From an uncultured bacterium (lineage in GTDB: Bacteria > CAIWAD01): DNA of 64,000 nt. Shown here in pieces: positions 19,037 through 28,237 of the stretch. The notes beneath the pieces are model-generated. The model saw nothing but the letters and a program-made list of their open reading frames with translations. It was not told the origin of the DNA and searched no databases. Numbering within the stretch: the first letter of the stretch is position 1; each line of letters starts with the position of its first letter. The DNA lies in contig CAIWAD010000158.1 in assembly GCA_903910645.1 (NCBI GenBank), positions 29,341-93,340 on the forward strand, given 5' to 3'. Both the position numbers and the translations under genes were made by a program.

Positions 19037-19647
19037 GGGATTACCCGTCCTTCCTGGATGATGACTCCCCCGGCCAACAGGGCCAGGGCCTGGGAATACA
19101 CGCGATGTTCCGCCTCAAGAACCCGTGCGGCAATGGCTTCCGGGCCATCCTCCGCCTGCAGGGCAACGGCCTCCTGCAAAAGGATGGGACCACGGTCGTA
19201 CACCTCGTCCACCAGATGCACCGTGGCACCGCTCACACGGCAGCCAGCTTTCCACACAGCCTCGTGCACGAAGTGGCCGTACATGCCGGCGCCACCGAAG
19301 GAAGGCAACAAGGCCGGGTGGATGTTCACCATGCGACCCCGATAAGCTTCCACCAGCAAGGGCGGAACCTTGCGCAGGAATCCGGCCAGGGCCACCGCGT
19401 CCACGTGAAGCTCCTGAAGCCAGTGCAGCAGCTCGGGTGCCCCGGGCGCTTCCTGTGACCAGCAGGATTTGCCGAAGAAACGGGCCTCAATTCCGGCATC
19501 CCGCGCCTTGTCCAGCACGGGAGCCCGCCTGTCCGCCACCAGGGCCACCGGCTCCAAGGGATGAATTCCCTCCTGCCAGCCCCTCAAGATGGCCTCAAAA
19601 TTGCTGCCTCCTCCGGAGGCAAACAGCGCCAGACGGCGGAGACCCAT
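19018..19647 (-). CDS. purN: Phosphoribosylglycinamide formyltransferase 1
   Basis: 209 residues from the ATG at 19647, preceded by AAGGAG at 8 bases. FASGGGSNFEAI marks the nucleotide-binding loop, and NIHPALLPSFGG supplies the catalytic Asn-His region; the catalytic Asp is in the VHLVDEVYDRGPI segment. It formylates GAR with 10-formyl-THF in purine synthesis. First gene of the operon that continues through purH into the cell-shape genes. Confidence 0.95.
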   Translation of the reverse strand: MGLRRLALFASGGGSNFEAILRGWQEGIHPLEPVALVADRRAPVLDKARDAGIEARFFGKSCWSQEAPGAPELLHWLQELHVDAVALAGFLRKVPPLLVEAYRGRMVNIHPALLPSFGGAGMYGHFVHEAVWKAGCRVSGATVHLVDEVYDRGPILLQEAVALQAEDGPEAIAARVLEAEHRVYSQALALLAGGVIIQEGRVIPCPESR

Positions 19648-19700
19648 TGGCGGAACTCCTTGCGGAATGGGCAGATCCATCCGAATCCACCCCTGCAAAC

Positions 19701-19729
19701 AAAGTAGGGAGAAGGTCAGGCAAATTCAA
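19701..19729 (-). promoter_or_regulatory. Candidate sigma-70 promoter for purN
   Basis: TTGAAT (19724-19729) and TACTTT (19701-19706) are separated by exactly 17 bases and lie about 55-80 bases before the purN ATG. Match to consensus is good but not perfect. Confidence 0.5.
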
Positions 19730-19814
19730 TTGCAGGATCGTTCAGATTTCGAGCTATTCTCGTGATCAAGTCTCAATGCCTATGCCGCCACCAGGATCAT
19801 CGTGATCGGATGGA

Positions 19815-19871
19815 CATTCCGTGAAAGCAGGAATCCATGCTGAAGAGAGTCCCAGCTTTCGCAGGCTTGAC
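19815..19871. repeat. Dispersed two-hairpin intergenic repeat, copy C (divergent)
   Basis: Same plan as copies A and B: a first ATTCC..GGAAT hairpin, about 15 bases, then TCCCAGC..TTCGCAGG, ending in TTGACA. Stems are decayed, so it looks like an old copy. Confidence 0.5.
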
Positions 19872-19994
19872 ACCGCTCGCCATTGTCAACAGCCGCGGTG
19901 GGACTCATCCCCAAGGCTCCTTGCTGCAATCTGGGATTACAGGGTTGGGCGGGAGTTGCTTTCTTCTTCATCACACACCCAAGGAGCAGGATCA

Positions 19995-22196
19995 ATGGCC
20001 ACAACCCCCGCCTCCGAGCATCGTCCCCTGGTGCCCGCGTCCACCATCCTGCCCGAGCTGCGGCCCATGCCGCTGTTGGTGGGCGTGGTGCTGGGCGTGG
20101 TCTTCGGCGCAGCCAGCCTTTATCTGGCACTGCGCATTGGCATGACCATCAGCGCCTCCATCCCAATTGCGGTGATGAGCATCAGCATTTTCCGCTGGAT
20201 GTCCAGGGCCTTTGGCGCGCGCCCGGCCACCATCCTGGAAAACAACATTGTGCAGACCACGGGATCGGCGGGGGAATCCATCGCTTTCGGCGTGGCGGTG
20301 ACCATGCCCGCCCTGCTGGTGCTGGGTCACGACATGGATTTGTGGCGCATCATGACCGTGGCGGTGCTGGGCGGACTGTTGGGCATCCTGCTCATGATCC
20401 CGTTGCGCCGGGGCCTGATTGTGAAGGAACACGGCCGCCTGGCCTATCCCGAGGGCACAGCCTGCGCTGAGGTGCTGCGCGTGGGTGAGGAAGGCGGCAT
20501 GAATGCCCGCACGGTCTTCGCCGGTTTCGGTCTGGGCTTCCTGTTCAAACTGCTTTCCGGGGATGGCGGCCTGCGCCTTTTCAAAACCGTGCCTGAGCGT
20601 GTGCTTTCCTTCTACAAGGGTGGCAGCATTGGCATGGAGGCCGCGCCTGAGCTGCTGGGCGTGGGCTACATCATTGGGCCGCGCATTGCCGGCATCATGT
20701 GCGCGGGCGGCGTGTTGGCCTACCTGGTGCTCATTCCCGCCATCGCCATTTTCGGCGGCGGCCTGCCAGAACCCCTCTTTCCCGCCTCCACACTCATCCG
20801 CGACATGGGTCCCCACGAGATCCGCAATGCCTACATCCTCTACATCGGCGCAGGCGCGGTGGCCACGGGCGGCATCATCAGCATGCTCAAGGTGCTGCCC
20901 CTTATCGCCCAGGCCTTCGCCGCGGGCATGAAGGACCTCCTGGCCTCCCGCAGCGGCGCGCCCAGGATGGAAGTGTCACGCACGGATCGCGACCTGCCCA
21001 TGGGCGTGGTGGTGCTGGGCAGCATGGCCCTGGTCTTGGCCCTTAGCCTGGTGCCCAGCCTGCACATCAGCCTGCTCGGCGCCGTGCTGGTGGTGCTCTT
21101 CGGATTTCTCTTCGTCACGGTGTCCAGCCGCCTGACCGGGGAGATCGGCTCATCCTCCAATCCCATCAGCGGCATGACGGTGGCCACCCTGCTGCTTACC
21201 TGCCTGCTCTACCTGGCCCTGGGCATGACCAGCCCCACGGACCGGGTGGCGGCGCTGATGGTGGCGGCCATTGTGTGCATTGCCTCCAGCAACGGCGGCA
21301 CCACCAGCCAGGACCTGAAAACCGGCTACCTCCTGGGTGCCACGCCACGGGCCCAGCAGATCGGCATCCTGGTGGGCGCCCTTACCAGCGCCATAGTCAT
21401 CGGGCTCACACTCAAGCTCTTCAACGATTCGGCCACGGTTTTCGCCAGGCAGGATCTGCAGTGGCGCGTGCCCACGGAGCAACTGGGCCCGCTTGAGCAT
21501 TTGCACGGGCCGGAGGCCACCCGGGACGCTGCCGCCTATCACGGAGTGCACATCACTTCCGAGACCGCACCCAGGGACTCCGCCGGCGCCTTCCTTGTGC
21601 CTCCCGGCAAGTACCTGGCCGACGATTCCGGTCGCATCCACTACCTGGTGGATCCGGGCATCAATGGCAGCGTGGATCATCGGGATGCGGCGCCAGGGCA
21701 GACGGAAGGCACTTTCGTGCGCAAATTCGACGCCCCCAAGGCCCGGCTCATGAGCCTGATCATTGACGGCATCCTCACGCGGAAACTCCCCTGGGGCCTG
21801 GTGCTCATCGGCGTGTTCATCGCCCTTACCCTTGAGCTTTCCGGCATCAGCAGCCTGCCTTTTGCGGTGGGTGTCTACCTGCCTCTTTCCGCCTCCACGC
21901 CCATTTGGGTGGGCGGCCTGGTGCGCTGGTGGGTGGATCGCAAGCAGGGAAAGGCGGCGTCGGAGTCGGAAGGCGACAGCAGTCCCGGTGTGCTTTTGTC
22001 CAGCGGCCTCATCGCGGGTGGCGCCATTGCCGGCATGGTGCTGGCCATCGTGGCGGGCACCAGCGAGAGCACCAGCCTGGCCCTGGGCAAAGTGGGCGAA
22101 GCCATTGGCCTGGGCGGCAGCGATCTGGCTTCCCTGGCGGCCTTTGCCTTGCTGGGCTACCTGCTCTTGCGGTCGGGGGTGAAAGCGAGAGCCTAA
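19995..22196 (+). CDS. OPT-family oligopeptide transporter
   Basis: 733 residues with about 14-16 membrane segments, bacterial OPT family. The diagnostic segment NNIVQTTGSAGESIAFG is near residues 75-91, and GRLAYPEGTACAEVL follows, both typical of the family. A soluble insert of about 120 residues lies between two membrane blocks. Members use the proton gradient to import peptides or metal-siderophore-like compounds; the substrate here is unknown. The start is set by AAGGAG at 8 bases. It is a single-gene unit, convergent with the RmlD-like gene. Confidence 0.92.
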   Translation: MATTPASEHRPLVPASTILPELRPMPLLVGVVLGVVFGAASLYLALRIGMTISASIPIAVMSISIFRWMSRAFGARPATILENNIVQTTGSAGESIAFGVAVTMPALLVLGHDMDLWRIMTVAVLGGLLGILLMIPLRRGLIVKEHGRLAYPEGTACAEVLRVGEEGGMNARTVFAGFGLGFLFKLLSGDGGLRLFKTVPERVLSFYKGGSIGMEAAPELLGVGYIIGPRIAGIMCAGGVLAYLVLIPAIAIFGGGLPEPLFPASTLIRDMGPHEIRNAYILYIGAGAVATGGIISMLKVLPLIAQAFAAGMKDLLASRSGAPRMEVSRTDRDLPMGVVVLGSMALVLALSLVPSLHISLLGAVLVVLFGFLFVTVSSRLTGEIGSSSNPISGMTVATLLLTCLLYLALGMTSPTDRVAALMVAAIVCIASSNGGTTSQDLKTGYLLGATPRAQQIGILVGALTSAIVIGLTLKLFNDSATVFARQDLQWRVPTEQLGPLEHLHGPEATRDAAAYHGVHITSETAPRDSAGAFLVPPGKYLADDSGRIHYLVDPGINGSVDHRDAAPGQTEGTFVRKFDAPKARLMSLIIDGILTRKLPWGLVLIGVFIALTLELSGISSLPFAVGVYLPLSASTPIWVGGLVRWWVDRKQGKAASESEGDSSPGVLLSSGLIAGGAIAGMVLAIVAGTSESTSLALGKVGEAIGLGGSDLASLAAFALLGYLLLRSGVKARA

Positions 22197-22261
22197 GTCC
22201 CAGCCCTTCCTTCGCAAGTCGTAATCTCGAAGCTCGGGATCACTTTCGGGATCATACTCAC

Positions 22262-22350
22262 GCACTGCGGAACGAATCCGGGAACGCGAACAGCTGCGCT
22301 GAGATGGAATTCGAGGCTCGAGGCTCGAGGCTCGAGTCGGCAAGCTGCCG
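22262..22350. repeat. Degenerate intergenic repeat related to copy B, with a short tandem heptamer
   Basis: Its reverse complement shares CTCAGCGCAGC and a CGTTC(C/T)CGGATTC block with 42016-42050, in the same order. Bases 22311-22336 carry three direct copies of a CGAGGCT heptamer. It lies between the convergent OPT and RmlD-like genes. Confidence 0.5.
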
Positions 22351-22364
22351 CGCCGGGGAAAGGT

Positions 22365-23291
22365 CTACGCGGCGGGATACTCCGTTCCCAACCACTCCTC
22401 CACCCGGGGCAAGACCCCAAGCACCTGCTCCAACCGATTGAGATCCAGGGGAAGCTCCCGCGCCGGTGCTTCGGCCAACTGCGCATCCGCCGTGTCCATG
22501 GCCTGCAGACGGCCCTCGTCAAGCCCCAGGTGTCGGAAAAGCTGCCGGGCAAAGTCCTCGCGGCTCAGGTATTGGGCGCCACCCAGATTGATGGGGCCCT
22601 GCAGTGGACTTGCCGCCTCACCCCCCGCCAACAGCTTGCCCAACAGGCGGTCCAACATGTCCGTCAACGCCCCTGCCGCCAACATGTGGCGCCGATTGTC
22701 CCGGAAGACAGGCACGGGCGCATCCTGCGCCACGCGCCCCAGCAGCCAGCCGGAAAAGGAGTTCTGCCCCGGCAGGCTGCGTCCCCATAAAAGGCTGCTG
22801 CGCAACAGGATGGCGCTGGGCAGCTGTTCCCGCACCGCCGCCTCCATGTCCGCCTTGCTGCGCCCGTACAAATGGGCGGGGGCGCAGGCCGCCTGCTCCG
22901 TCCAGCCTCCGGCCGGCGCCTCTTCAAGGGCGGCATCGCCATAAACCGTGTCAGAGCTGAAGGCAATGAGCGGACGATCCCGTCGGCGACACCAGCGGGC
23001 AATCCAATGGGCGGCTTCCACATTCACCCTGCGACCGCGCACAAGATCCCGAGCCAGCAGGGCAGGCTGGGAGACCGCCGCCGTGTGAACCACCACATCG
23101 GGTTTCAGGGCCTCCAGCAGATCCTCCATGCGGCGGGGATCCTCCGCCAGATCCACCACCTGATGCTCCATGGCCTGCATGGGAGCGGCCTGGCGGCTGC
23201 AGCCCGCCAGTTCATGCGTGGCGCACCAGGCTTCCGCCAGTCGGCTGCCCACAAAGCCCGTGTCACCTGTCACATAAATGCGCAGGCCCAT
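22365..23291 (-). CDS. RmlD-like dTDP-4-dehydrorhamnose reductase family protein
   Basis: 308 residues, extended SDR of the RmlD substrate-binding family. Rossmann motif GDTGFVGSRL at about 9-18, active-site SSDTVYGD and YGRSKAD, giving Ser/Thr, Tyr and Lys. RmlD reduces dTDP-4-keto-rhamnose; some relatives instead act as the MAT2B-type regulator or bind other nucleotide sugars. No rmlA, rmlB or rmlC is in the window, so the exact substrate is open. It is the last gene of the PorV operon, 21 bases after the DUF5683-like gene. Confidence 0.78.
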   Translation of the reverse strand: MGLRIYVTGDTGFVGSRLAEAWCATHELAGCSRQAAPMQAMEHQVVDLAEDPRRMEDLLEALKPDVVVHTAAVSQPALLARDLVRGRRVNVEAAHWIARWCRRRDRPLIAFSSDTVYGDAALEEAPAGGWTEQAACAPAHLYGRSKADMEAAVREQLPSAILLRSSLLWGRSLPGQNSFSGWLLGRVAQDAPVPVFRDNRRHMLAAGALTDMLDRLLGKLLAGGEAASPLQGPINLGGAQYLSREDFARQLFRHLGLDEGRLQAMDTADAQLAEAPARELPLDLNRLEQVLGVLPRVEEWLGTEYPAA

Positions 23292-23312
23292 GCTTTCTCC
23301 TGTCTGGTGGAT

Positions 23313-24050
23313 TCAGTGCAGCAGGCGGCCCAGGTCGAAGGAAGCCTCCAGGCCAATGCCCGGCAGGACAGCGCCGGTGGTGGCGTGCAGCTCCACAGGA
23401 CCCGGAGTGCGTGCCAAGCGCAGGGCCTGTACGCCGCTCAGCACATGGTTCACGAAGATGACACCGCAGGTGGCCAGGGCCTGTGACTGGGCGCGTTCGG
23501 ACATGGCGCGCAAATCGCGGTAGCGGATCAGACGATCGCGCTCGCCCCAGTTCCAGTCGTCCGCCTGATCCAGGTAGCGGCGATCGGGCAGGTTGGATTC
23601 CAGCATGGCCTGATTGAAGTCATCGCGACTGATGTAGTTGGACACATCCACCCAGTAGTCGCTGCCAGAGCCGTGTCGCGCCGCGCCGGCCTCCTGCATG
23701 GCATAGGAGCGGTACTCCGCCGCCTTGATCTCCGAGTAGCGGGACAGGCCCCACACACCCGCAGCCAGGCCCATGTCCAGCCAAAATCCCTTCCGGCCTT
23801 TCCCCTTCAAGTCCGGGCGGCTGCGGGCCAGCACAGCCTGACCCCAGCCGGGCACCACCAGGCTGCGCAGGAAGAGAGCGCCCGGGGAAGGTCCTGCCAA
23901 ATCCTCTGTCTGCTCCGCATCCCGCAGAATCTGACTCAGGCTGTCCTGGCTGGCCTTTCGCGCTTCATCCACGGGCGAGGAGCGGAAGCCGCCCGCCACC
24001 GCCACGCCGGCCGCAAGAAGCAAAAGGAAAGCGGCCCATGCGCGTATCAT
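23313..24050 (-). CDS. DUF5683-like secreted or membrane protein
   Basis: 245 residues from the ATG at 24050, which overlaps the preceding stop (TAATG). A signal peptide or N-terminal helix (about 1-20) is followed by the segment LVVPGWGQAVL, the hallmark of DUF5683 proteins, and a second hydrophobic helix. The domain is common in Bacteroidota and relatives and its function is unknown. The C-terminal part has a second membrane-like stretch (about 195-215). A likely paralogue is encoded immediately upstream. Confidence 0.65.
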   Translation of the reverse strand: MIRAWAAFLLLLAAGVAVAGGFRSSPVDEARKASQDSLSQILRDAEQTEDLAGPSPGALFLRSLVVPGWGQAVLARSRPDLKGKGRKGFWLDMGLAAGVWGLSRYSEIKAAEYRSYAMQEAGAARHGSGSDYWVDVSNYISRDDFNQAMLESNLPDRRYLDQADDWNWGERDRLIRYRDLRAMSERAQSQALATCGVIFVNHVLSGVQALRLARTPGPVELHATTGAVLPGIGLEASFDLGRLLH

Positions 24051-25033
24051 TAGAAGTTCCATCCCATACCCAGGCCCGCCTGGCGCCCATGGCCCGTTTC
24101 CAGGCTGGTGGCACGCAGATCCAGGCGCCCAGCCAGGGCTTTGTTGCGCTGCATCAACACATCCACGAAGCTTGCCAGATGGTTGACCACCAGGATGCCC
24201 AGGATGCGGTCCGCCAGAATGAGCTTGTCATTGGAATCCGTGCGCATGGCCATGTAGGCGCTGCTCTGGGCGCAGAAGGAATTCACGCTCCACGCTCCCT
24301 GGGCCACGGCAAGGTCACTGGCGAATTCCCAGTCACTGCCGCTGCCATAGCCGGACCAGCCCCGCTGGAACTGGGCGTACTTGCCAATCATCTCATAGAA
24401 CTGCTGGGTCTTGCTCAGGCTGAAGTGGTCCCAGGCGCCGTTCTCGCCAGCGGCGTAGCCATCCAGATAGGTGCCGGGCAGGATGTGGCTGCCCTCTCCC
24501 GCGCTGGCATCGAAGACATCATTGCCCACTTCCGCGAACAGTGCCTCCAGGTCCATAAGATTGTCGGCCGCGGCCAGGGCGGCAGGATCGATGTTGCGGT
24601 CCAGCCAGCCCTCTTCCAGGGCGAACTCGCCGGGGTGTTGGCGCCACGCCACATAGCGGTCAAAGCTCCAGTTGGCATTGGCAAAGTTCCGGAAATCCGC
24701 ATCCAGGGCCTGGCCCTGATCCTCCAGATCCTGGGCCCACATGAGCACTCCCGCTTCCACCGCCACAAAACAGGCCGCCTTCAGCCACTGGCCGTGCTGG
24801 GCCTGGTCAAGGCCGGGCACGATGATGGCTTGCAGCAGGTCCGCGCCGTCCCGCGCCTGCCCCTCCTCCATGAAGGAAATCATTAGCGGTGTGGGGGCCG
24901 TCACCTGGGGCAGGGCCTTGGCCTGAAGCCATGCCGGCTCCTGCTGGAACAAGCGTGTGGCCAGGTTCTCTTCCGCACGCACGGTGGCGCAGGCGAGCAA
25001 GAATCCCAGGCTCAAGGTGCAAGGTGCCGTCAT
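24050..25033 (-). CDS. DUF5683-like secreted protein, divergent paralogue of the next gene
   Basis: 327 residues. The start chosen is the second ATG (25033), 6 bases after an AGGAG that overlaps the stop of the barrel gene (TAGGAG). After a signal peptide, IIVPGLDQAQHGQW corresponds to the PGWGQ hallmark of its neighbour, but Trp-Gly is changed to Leu-Asp. Both proteins then have a hydrophobic helix, a soluble part with YWVD/WSGYGSGSDW-like segments, and an ILVVNHLASFVDVL stretch matching FVNHVLSGVQAL in the neighbour. A tandem duplication with divergence is inferred. Function unknown; envelope location likely. Confidence 0.6.
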   Translation of the reverse strand: MTAPCTLSLGFLLACATVRAEENLATRLFQQEPAWLQAKALPQVTAPTPLMISFMEEGQARDGADLLQAIIVPGLDQAQHGQWLKAACFVAVEAGVLMWAQDLEDQGQALDADFRNFANANWSFDRYVAWRQHPGEFALEEGWLDRNIDPAALAAADNLMDLEALFAEVGNDVFDASAGEGSHILPGTYLDGYAAGENGAWDHFSLSKTQQFYEMIGKYAQFQRGWSGYGSGSDWEFASDLAVAQGAWSVNSFCAQSSAYMAMRTDSNDKLILADRILGILVVNHLASFVDVLMQRNKALAGRLDLRATSLETGHGRQAGLGMGWNF

Positions 25034-25042
25034 GGCCATCTC

Positions 25043-28000
25043 CTAAAAGGCATCGAAATCGAAGAGCACGGTGGCGTACCAGCGCCACTCCTTCCCATAG
25101 GACTCGCCGGGATCCAGTTCCGGCACGCGGAAACTGTCCAGGCCATAGGCGCCGCCCAGGGTCACCGCCGTGGGGATCATGGCCCAACTGGTCATGAAAA
25201 GGCGCAATTCACCGCCCACATCCCGCTTGAGGGAGGGATCGCGCTGGCGGCTCCAGGCGTCCCCCAGGCCGGCTTGCACAGCGCCATAGAGCCGCTTCAC
25301 ATGCCAGGGCCCCACCTGCTGTCCCACCCGGCGCAGGATGGGGAAGCCCAGCTTCACATGGGCCAGGGCCTTGCGCGTGCCTCCCAAGGCGTAGTAGGAA
25401 TAGCCCTTCAAGCCCATCAAGCCACCGGCGTAGGTATAGAAGAAGTCGTCCACCCGGGGATCGCTGATCCATGCCGCCTTGGCGTCCACGGTAAGAGACA
25501 GGGCGGGCAACAAGGGTGCGGGCCAGCTGCGGCCCCATTCCCCCTCGCCTTCCAGGAAGGCGGCGGGTTTGAAGACTTCCTTCAGCAAGCCAGCGCTGCT
25601 CACTTCAAAGCCATCAATCAGGCGGTCCCAGTGGCGGCGCACTTCCACACCCAACCATTGACGGTGATGGGGATTGATGAAGTCATCCACCCGCCGACCG
25701 CTTTCCGTGGCGAAGTCCAGGCGCAGGCGAAGGGCGCGGCTCTTGTAGTAGTCGTAATTCACCGTCAGTGGCGGGCGCTTGTAGCTGGCTTTGTACTGGG
25801 CCACACTGAAGGCCGCCTCCGCCGTCCAGGCATCGTTCAGGCGCCGACGCAGACCCAGGTGCCCCTCTGCCAGACTGAAGCGGTAATGCACGCCGTACTG
25901 GTCGAAAACCGGCGCGCCGTTCTCCTCCCCAACGATGACATAGGGATCGTCGAAGCGGGAATCATGGTCCCGCGCCATGCCGTAGATCTCGGTGAACACC
26001 GTGCTGTGGCCCACCTGGGCGCTGGCGGAGGCGAAGAGATCCATGTTGGTGAGGCGTGCGGCGGCCACGCCGCCGGAGAGCTGCACTTTTTCAAAGACAT
26101 CGGTGTTGAGGAAGAAGATGCCCGGCTTCAGCTCGCCATCATCCACCACCAGCCGGGGAATGAGGAAGGGCTTTTCAAATTCCGCCTTCAGCGGCTCCCA
26201 GGTGCGCGGGGCCGGAGACTGGTCGTCGGTGCCCAGGGGCGGAATGCTGTGGGCCAGCTCCGGACGGGCCGCCGGCTGGCTGCCCAGATCCCGCAGCCCA
26301 GCCACCTCGAAGAGCCGGAAGCCCATGTCCTGATAGCCACTGTAGTACAGCGTGTCACCCGCCACCACCGGCATGAAGGCGCCACCGCGCACCGCGCTGA
26401 TGCGCTGGGCCGCGCCACCTTCCGCCGACTGGCGCCAAATGTTGAAAATGCCGCCCTCGTCACAGGCATAGTAAAGCCATTGGCCATCGGCGCTCCAGCT
26501 TCCCTGGCGCTCGTCCAGTGGCGTTGCCACCAGGCTGCGGGAAGCGCCACTGACATTCATTTCAACCAGGTCGCGCCCATGCCCCCAGGCCCGGCTAAGC
26601 ACGAAACGCGTGCCATCCGGATGCCAACGCGGCTGAAAATGCTGAGTGCCATAAGCTTCCTTCCCCAGCCGCTGGGCCGCCAAATGGGGGGCCTTGGCGC
26701 GGGCCTTCTTGGAAAGGGCCTTCCATGCCACGCCATCCAGGCTGTCCAGCTCCAGCAGGACCGGCCAGGTGCTGCCTCCGCCGTTCTGAATGGCCACCAG
26801 GCGGCGTCCGTCCGGCGTCACATCCGGCTGGGTCAGACGCGCTCCCTTGGTCAGGCGTCGGGTGAGTTTCTCCTCGAACCAGTACTGGTATAAGTCGCGG
26901 AGATGGCGGCCCTCCTTGTCGGCGGGACTGGTGCGCGAGAAGATCACGCTGCGCCCGTCCGGCGTCAGGGTGAAGGAGCCGCGAATGCCCGCCAGCACCT
27001 TTTCCGGCTCCACGGCAGGATCCCGGCGGTCCAGGCGCCACAAGTCCGTCATACCCAGCCACTCCGCATCCCCGTTGGAGGCATAGTAAAGCCAGCGGCC
27101 ATCAGGGCTCACACGGGAATAGAGGTTGTTGGTGGGTCCAAGCTCGTCTTCGGGTTCGGGGAAGCCGCCCTCCGCCAGCGCCGCGCAGCAGGATCCAGAC
27201 GGCATCAGTCCCGTGGGTGGGGTGCGCAGCTCCTCCTGATGCTCATCGCCGCCGCCGCCGGACAAGCCATGATGGTGGCGCGCCGTGAGCAGACGGCCTT
27301 CCACGGGTTCGCCGGGAAGAGTGGCCAGCTGGGCCGTGTAGCGCTTTTCCAGATCCGCCTTCCAGCGGCGCCAGATCTCGTGGCCATCCACGCCCAGCAC
27401 TTTCTTCATGGCCGTGGCCATGCTCAGCCGGGCGGGGCGGGCCAACTCCTCCGACAATCGGCGCAACGCCTGGTCGCCGTAGTGGGTGGCAATCCACTCC
27501 ACCAGACTGAAACCCTGGTTGTAGACGGATTCCCCGCCCACCGAACTCTTGTCGAAGGCGGCCATTTCGTCCAGATCGTAAAGGGTGCCATGCACCACAC
27601 GGTCGCGCAGCACCATGTCCCGGTGGCTGTCCCAGTAGTCGTAGCGATGGCCCTCCACCATGTGTTGGGCCGCGCCTTCCGCCAGCCAGGCGGGCACCAT
27701 GGTTCCCGCCACCGGCCAGGAGACGATGCGGTTGGGAAAGCCCTGCACCACATCGTCGCGCTTCTCCGGCTCGTAGCCCATCAACTGGAAATAGGCGAAG
27801 GGCACCTGGCGGCTGGCCTTGCGCGCCGCCCCCAGCTGCACGATATGGGTGAATTCGTGGGTAAGGACATTGCGCAGCCAATTGTGCTGGCCACGCAGGT
27901 CGAAATCCAGGCTGGTGGCCCAGATGATGATCTTGTTGTTGTAGAAGTAGGCGCCACCGTTGCTGTAATCGTCAGTGTCGTAGAAAATGAGGTGGATGCG

Positions 28001-28237
28001 CGTGTCCGGTACATAGCCATAAAGGCTGGTGACTGGCCCCCACACCTCTTCCATGACCTGGGCCGCCACAACACCCAATTCCTCCAGGCCCTGGTGCACA
28101 TGGATGACGCAGTGCTCCAGCTCCGTGCTGCTCCACTCCAGTTCGGGGTGGTTGTAAGCCACAGGCTGTGCCTGCAGGCGGGCCGCCAGGAAGCCAAATG
28201 CCAAAATCAGTGTGGAAAGGAAGGTGCGCGCTGTCAT
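25043..28237 (-). CDS. Secreted gluzincin-like / beta-propeller / outer-membrane barrel protein, second copy
   Basis: 1064 residues from the ATG at 28237, overlapping the previous stop (ATGA). Signal peptide (about 1-23), then a peptidase-MA-like domain with HEFTH at 127-131 and an AEGAAQH segment whose Glu (about 187) may be the third zinc ligand. A His/Gly-rich linker (about 315-330) precedes PD40-type propeller repeats with SPDGRWLYYAS, TPDGRSVIFS and WSADGQWLYYA strands. The last 380 residues form a barrel-like region ending in LFDFDAF. Same plan as the protein at 713-3916 but distant in sequence. Both zinc motifs are intact, so this one may be active. It sits in the PorV operon. Confidence 0.85.
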   Translation of the reverse strand: MTARTFLSTLILAFGFLAARLQAQPVAYNHPELEWSSTELEHCVIHVHQGLEELGVVAAQVMEEVWGPVTSLYGYVPDTRIHLIFYDTDDYSNGGAYFYNNKIIIWATSLDFDLRGQHNWLRNVLTHEFTHIVQLGAARKASRQVPFAYFQLMGYEPEKRDDVVQGFPNRIVSWPVAGTMVPAWLAEGAAQHMVEGHRYDYWDSHRDMVLRDRVVHGTLYDLDEMAAFDKSSVGGESVYNQGFSLVEWIATHYGDQALRRLSEELARPARLSMATAMKKVLGVDGHEIWRRWKADLEKRYTAQLATLPGEPVEGRLLTARHHHGLSGGGGDEHQEELRTPPTGLMPSGSCCAALAEGGFPEPEDELGPTNNLYSRVSPDGRWLYYASNGDAEWLGMTDLWRLDRRDPAVEPEKVLAGIRGSFTLTPDGRSVIFSRTSPADKEGRHLRDLYQYWFEEKLTRRLTKGARLTQPDVTPDGRRLVAIQNGGGSTWPVLLELDSLDGVAWKALSKKARAKAPHLAAQRLGKEAYGTQHFQPRWHPDGTRFVLSRAWGHGRDLVEMNVSGASRSLVATPLDERQGSWSADGQWLYYACDEGGIFNIWRQSAEGGAAQRISAVRGGAFMPVVAGDTLYYSGYQDMGFRLFEVAGLRDLGSQPAARPELAHSIPPLGTDDQSPAPRTWEPLKAEFEKPFLIPRLVVDDGELKPGIFFLNTDVFEKVQLSGGVAAARLTNMDLFASASAQVGHSTVFTEIYGMARDHDSRFDDPYVIVGEENGAPVFDQYGVHYRFSLAEGHLGLRRRLNDAWTAEAAFSVAQYKASYKRPPLTVNYDYYKSRALRLRLDFATESGRRVDDFINPHHRQWLGVEVRRHWDRLIDGFEVSSAGLLKEVFKPAAFLEGEGEWGRSWPAPLLPALSLTVDAKAAWISDPRVDDFFYTYAGGLMGLKGYSYYALGGTRKALAHVKLGFPILRRVGQQVGPWHVKRLYGAVQAGLGDAWSRQRDPSLKRDVGGELRLFMTSWAMIPTAVTLGGAYGLDSFRVPELDPGESYGKEWRWYATVLFDFDAF

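Larger units (their letters stand above)
19648..19994. other. Intergenic region between purN (minus) and the OPT transporter (plus)
   Basis: Holds the candidate purN promoter at 19701-19729 and repeat copy C at 19815-19871. The ribosome site AAGGAG for the OPT gene is at 19981-19986. No gene was recognised here; open frame upstream of 19995 runs through the repeat and is not coding. Confidence 0.5.

Noticed and set aside
19821..19994. N-terminal extension of the OPT transporter
   Set aside because: It lies over the intergenic repeat copy C; the ATG at 19995 has a proper AAGGAG site and gives the normal N terminus.
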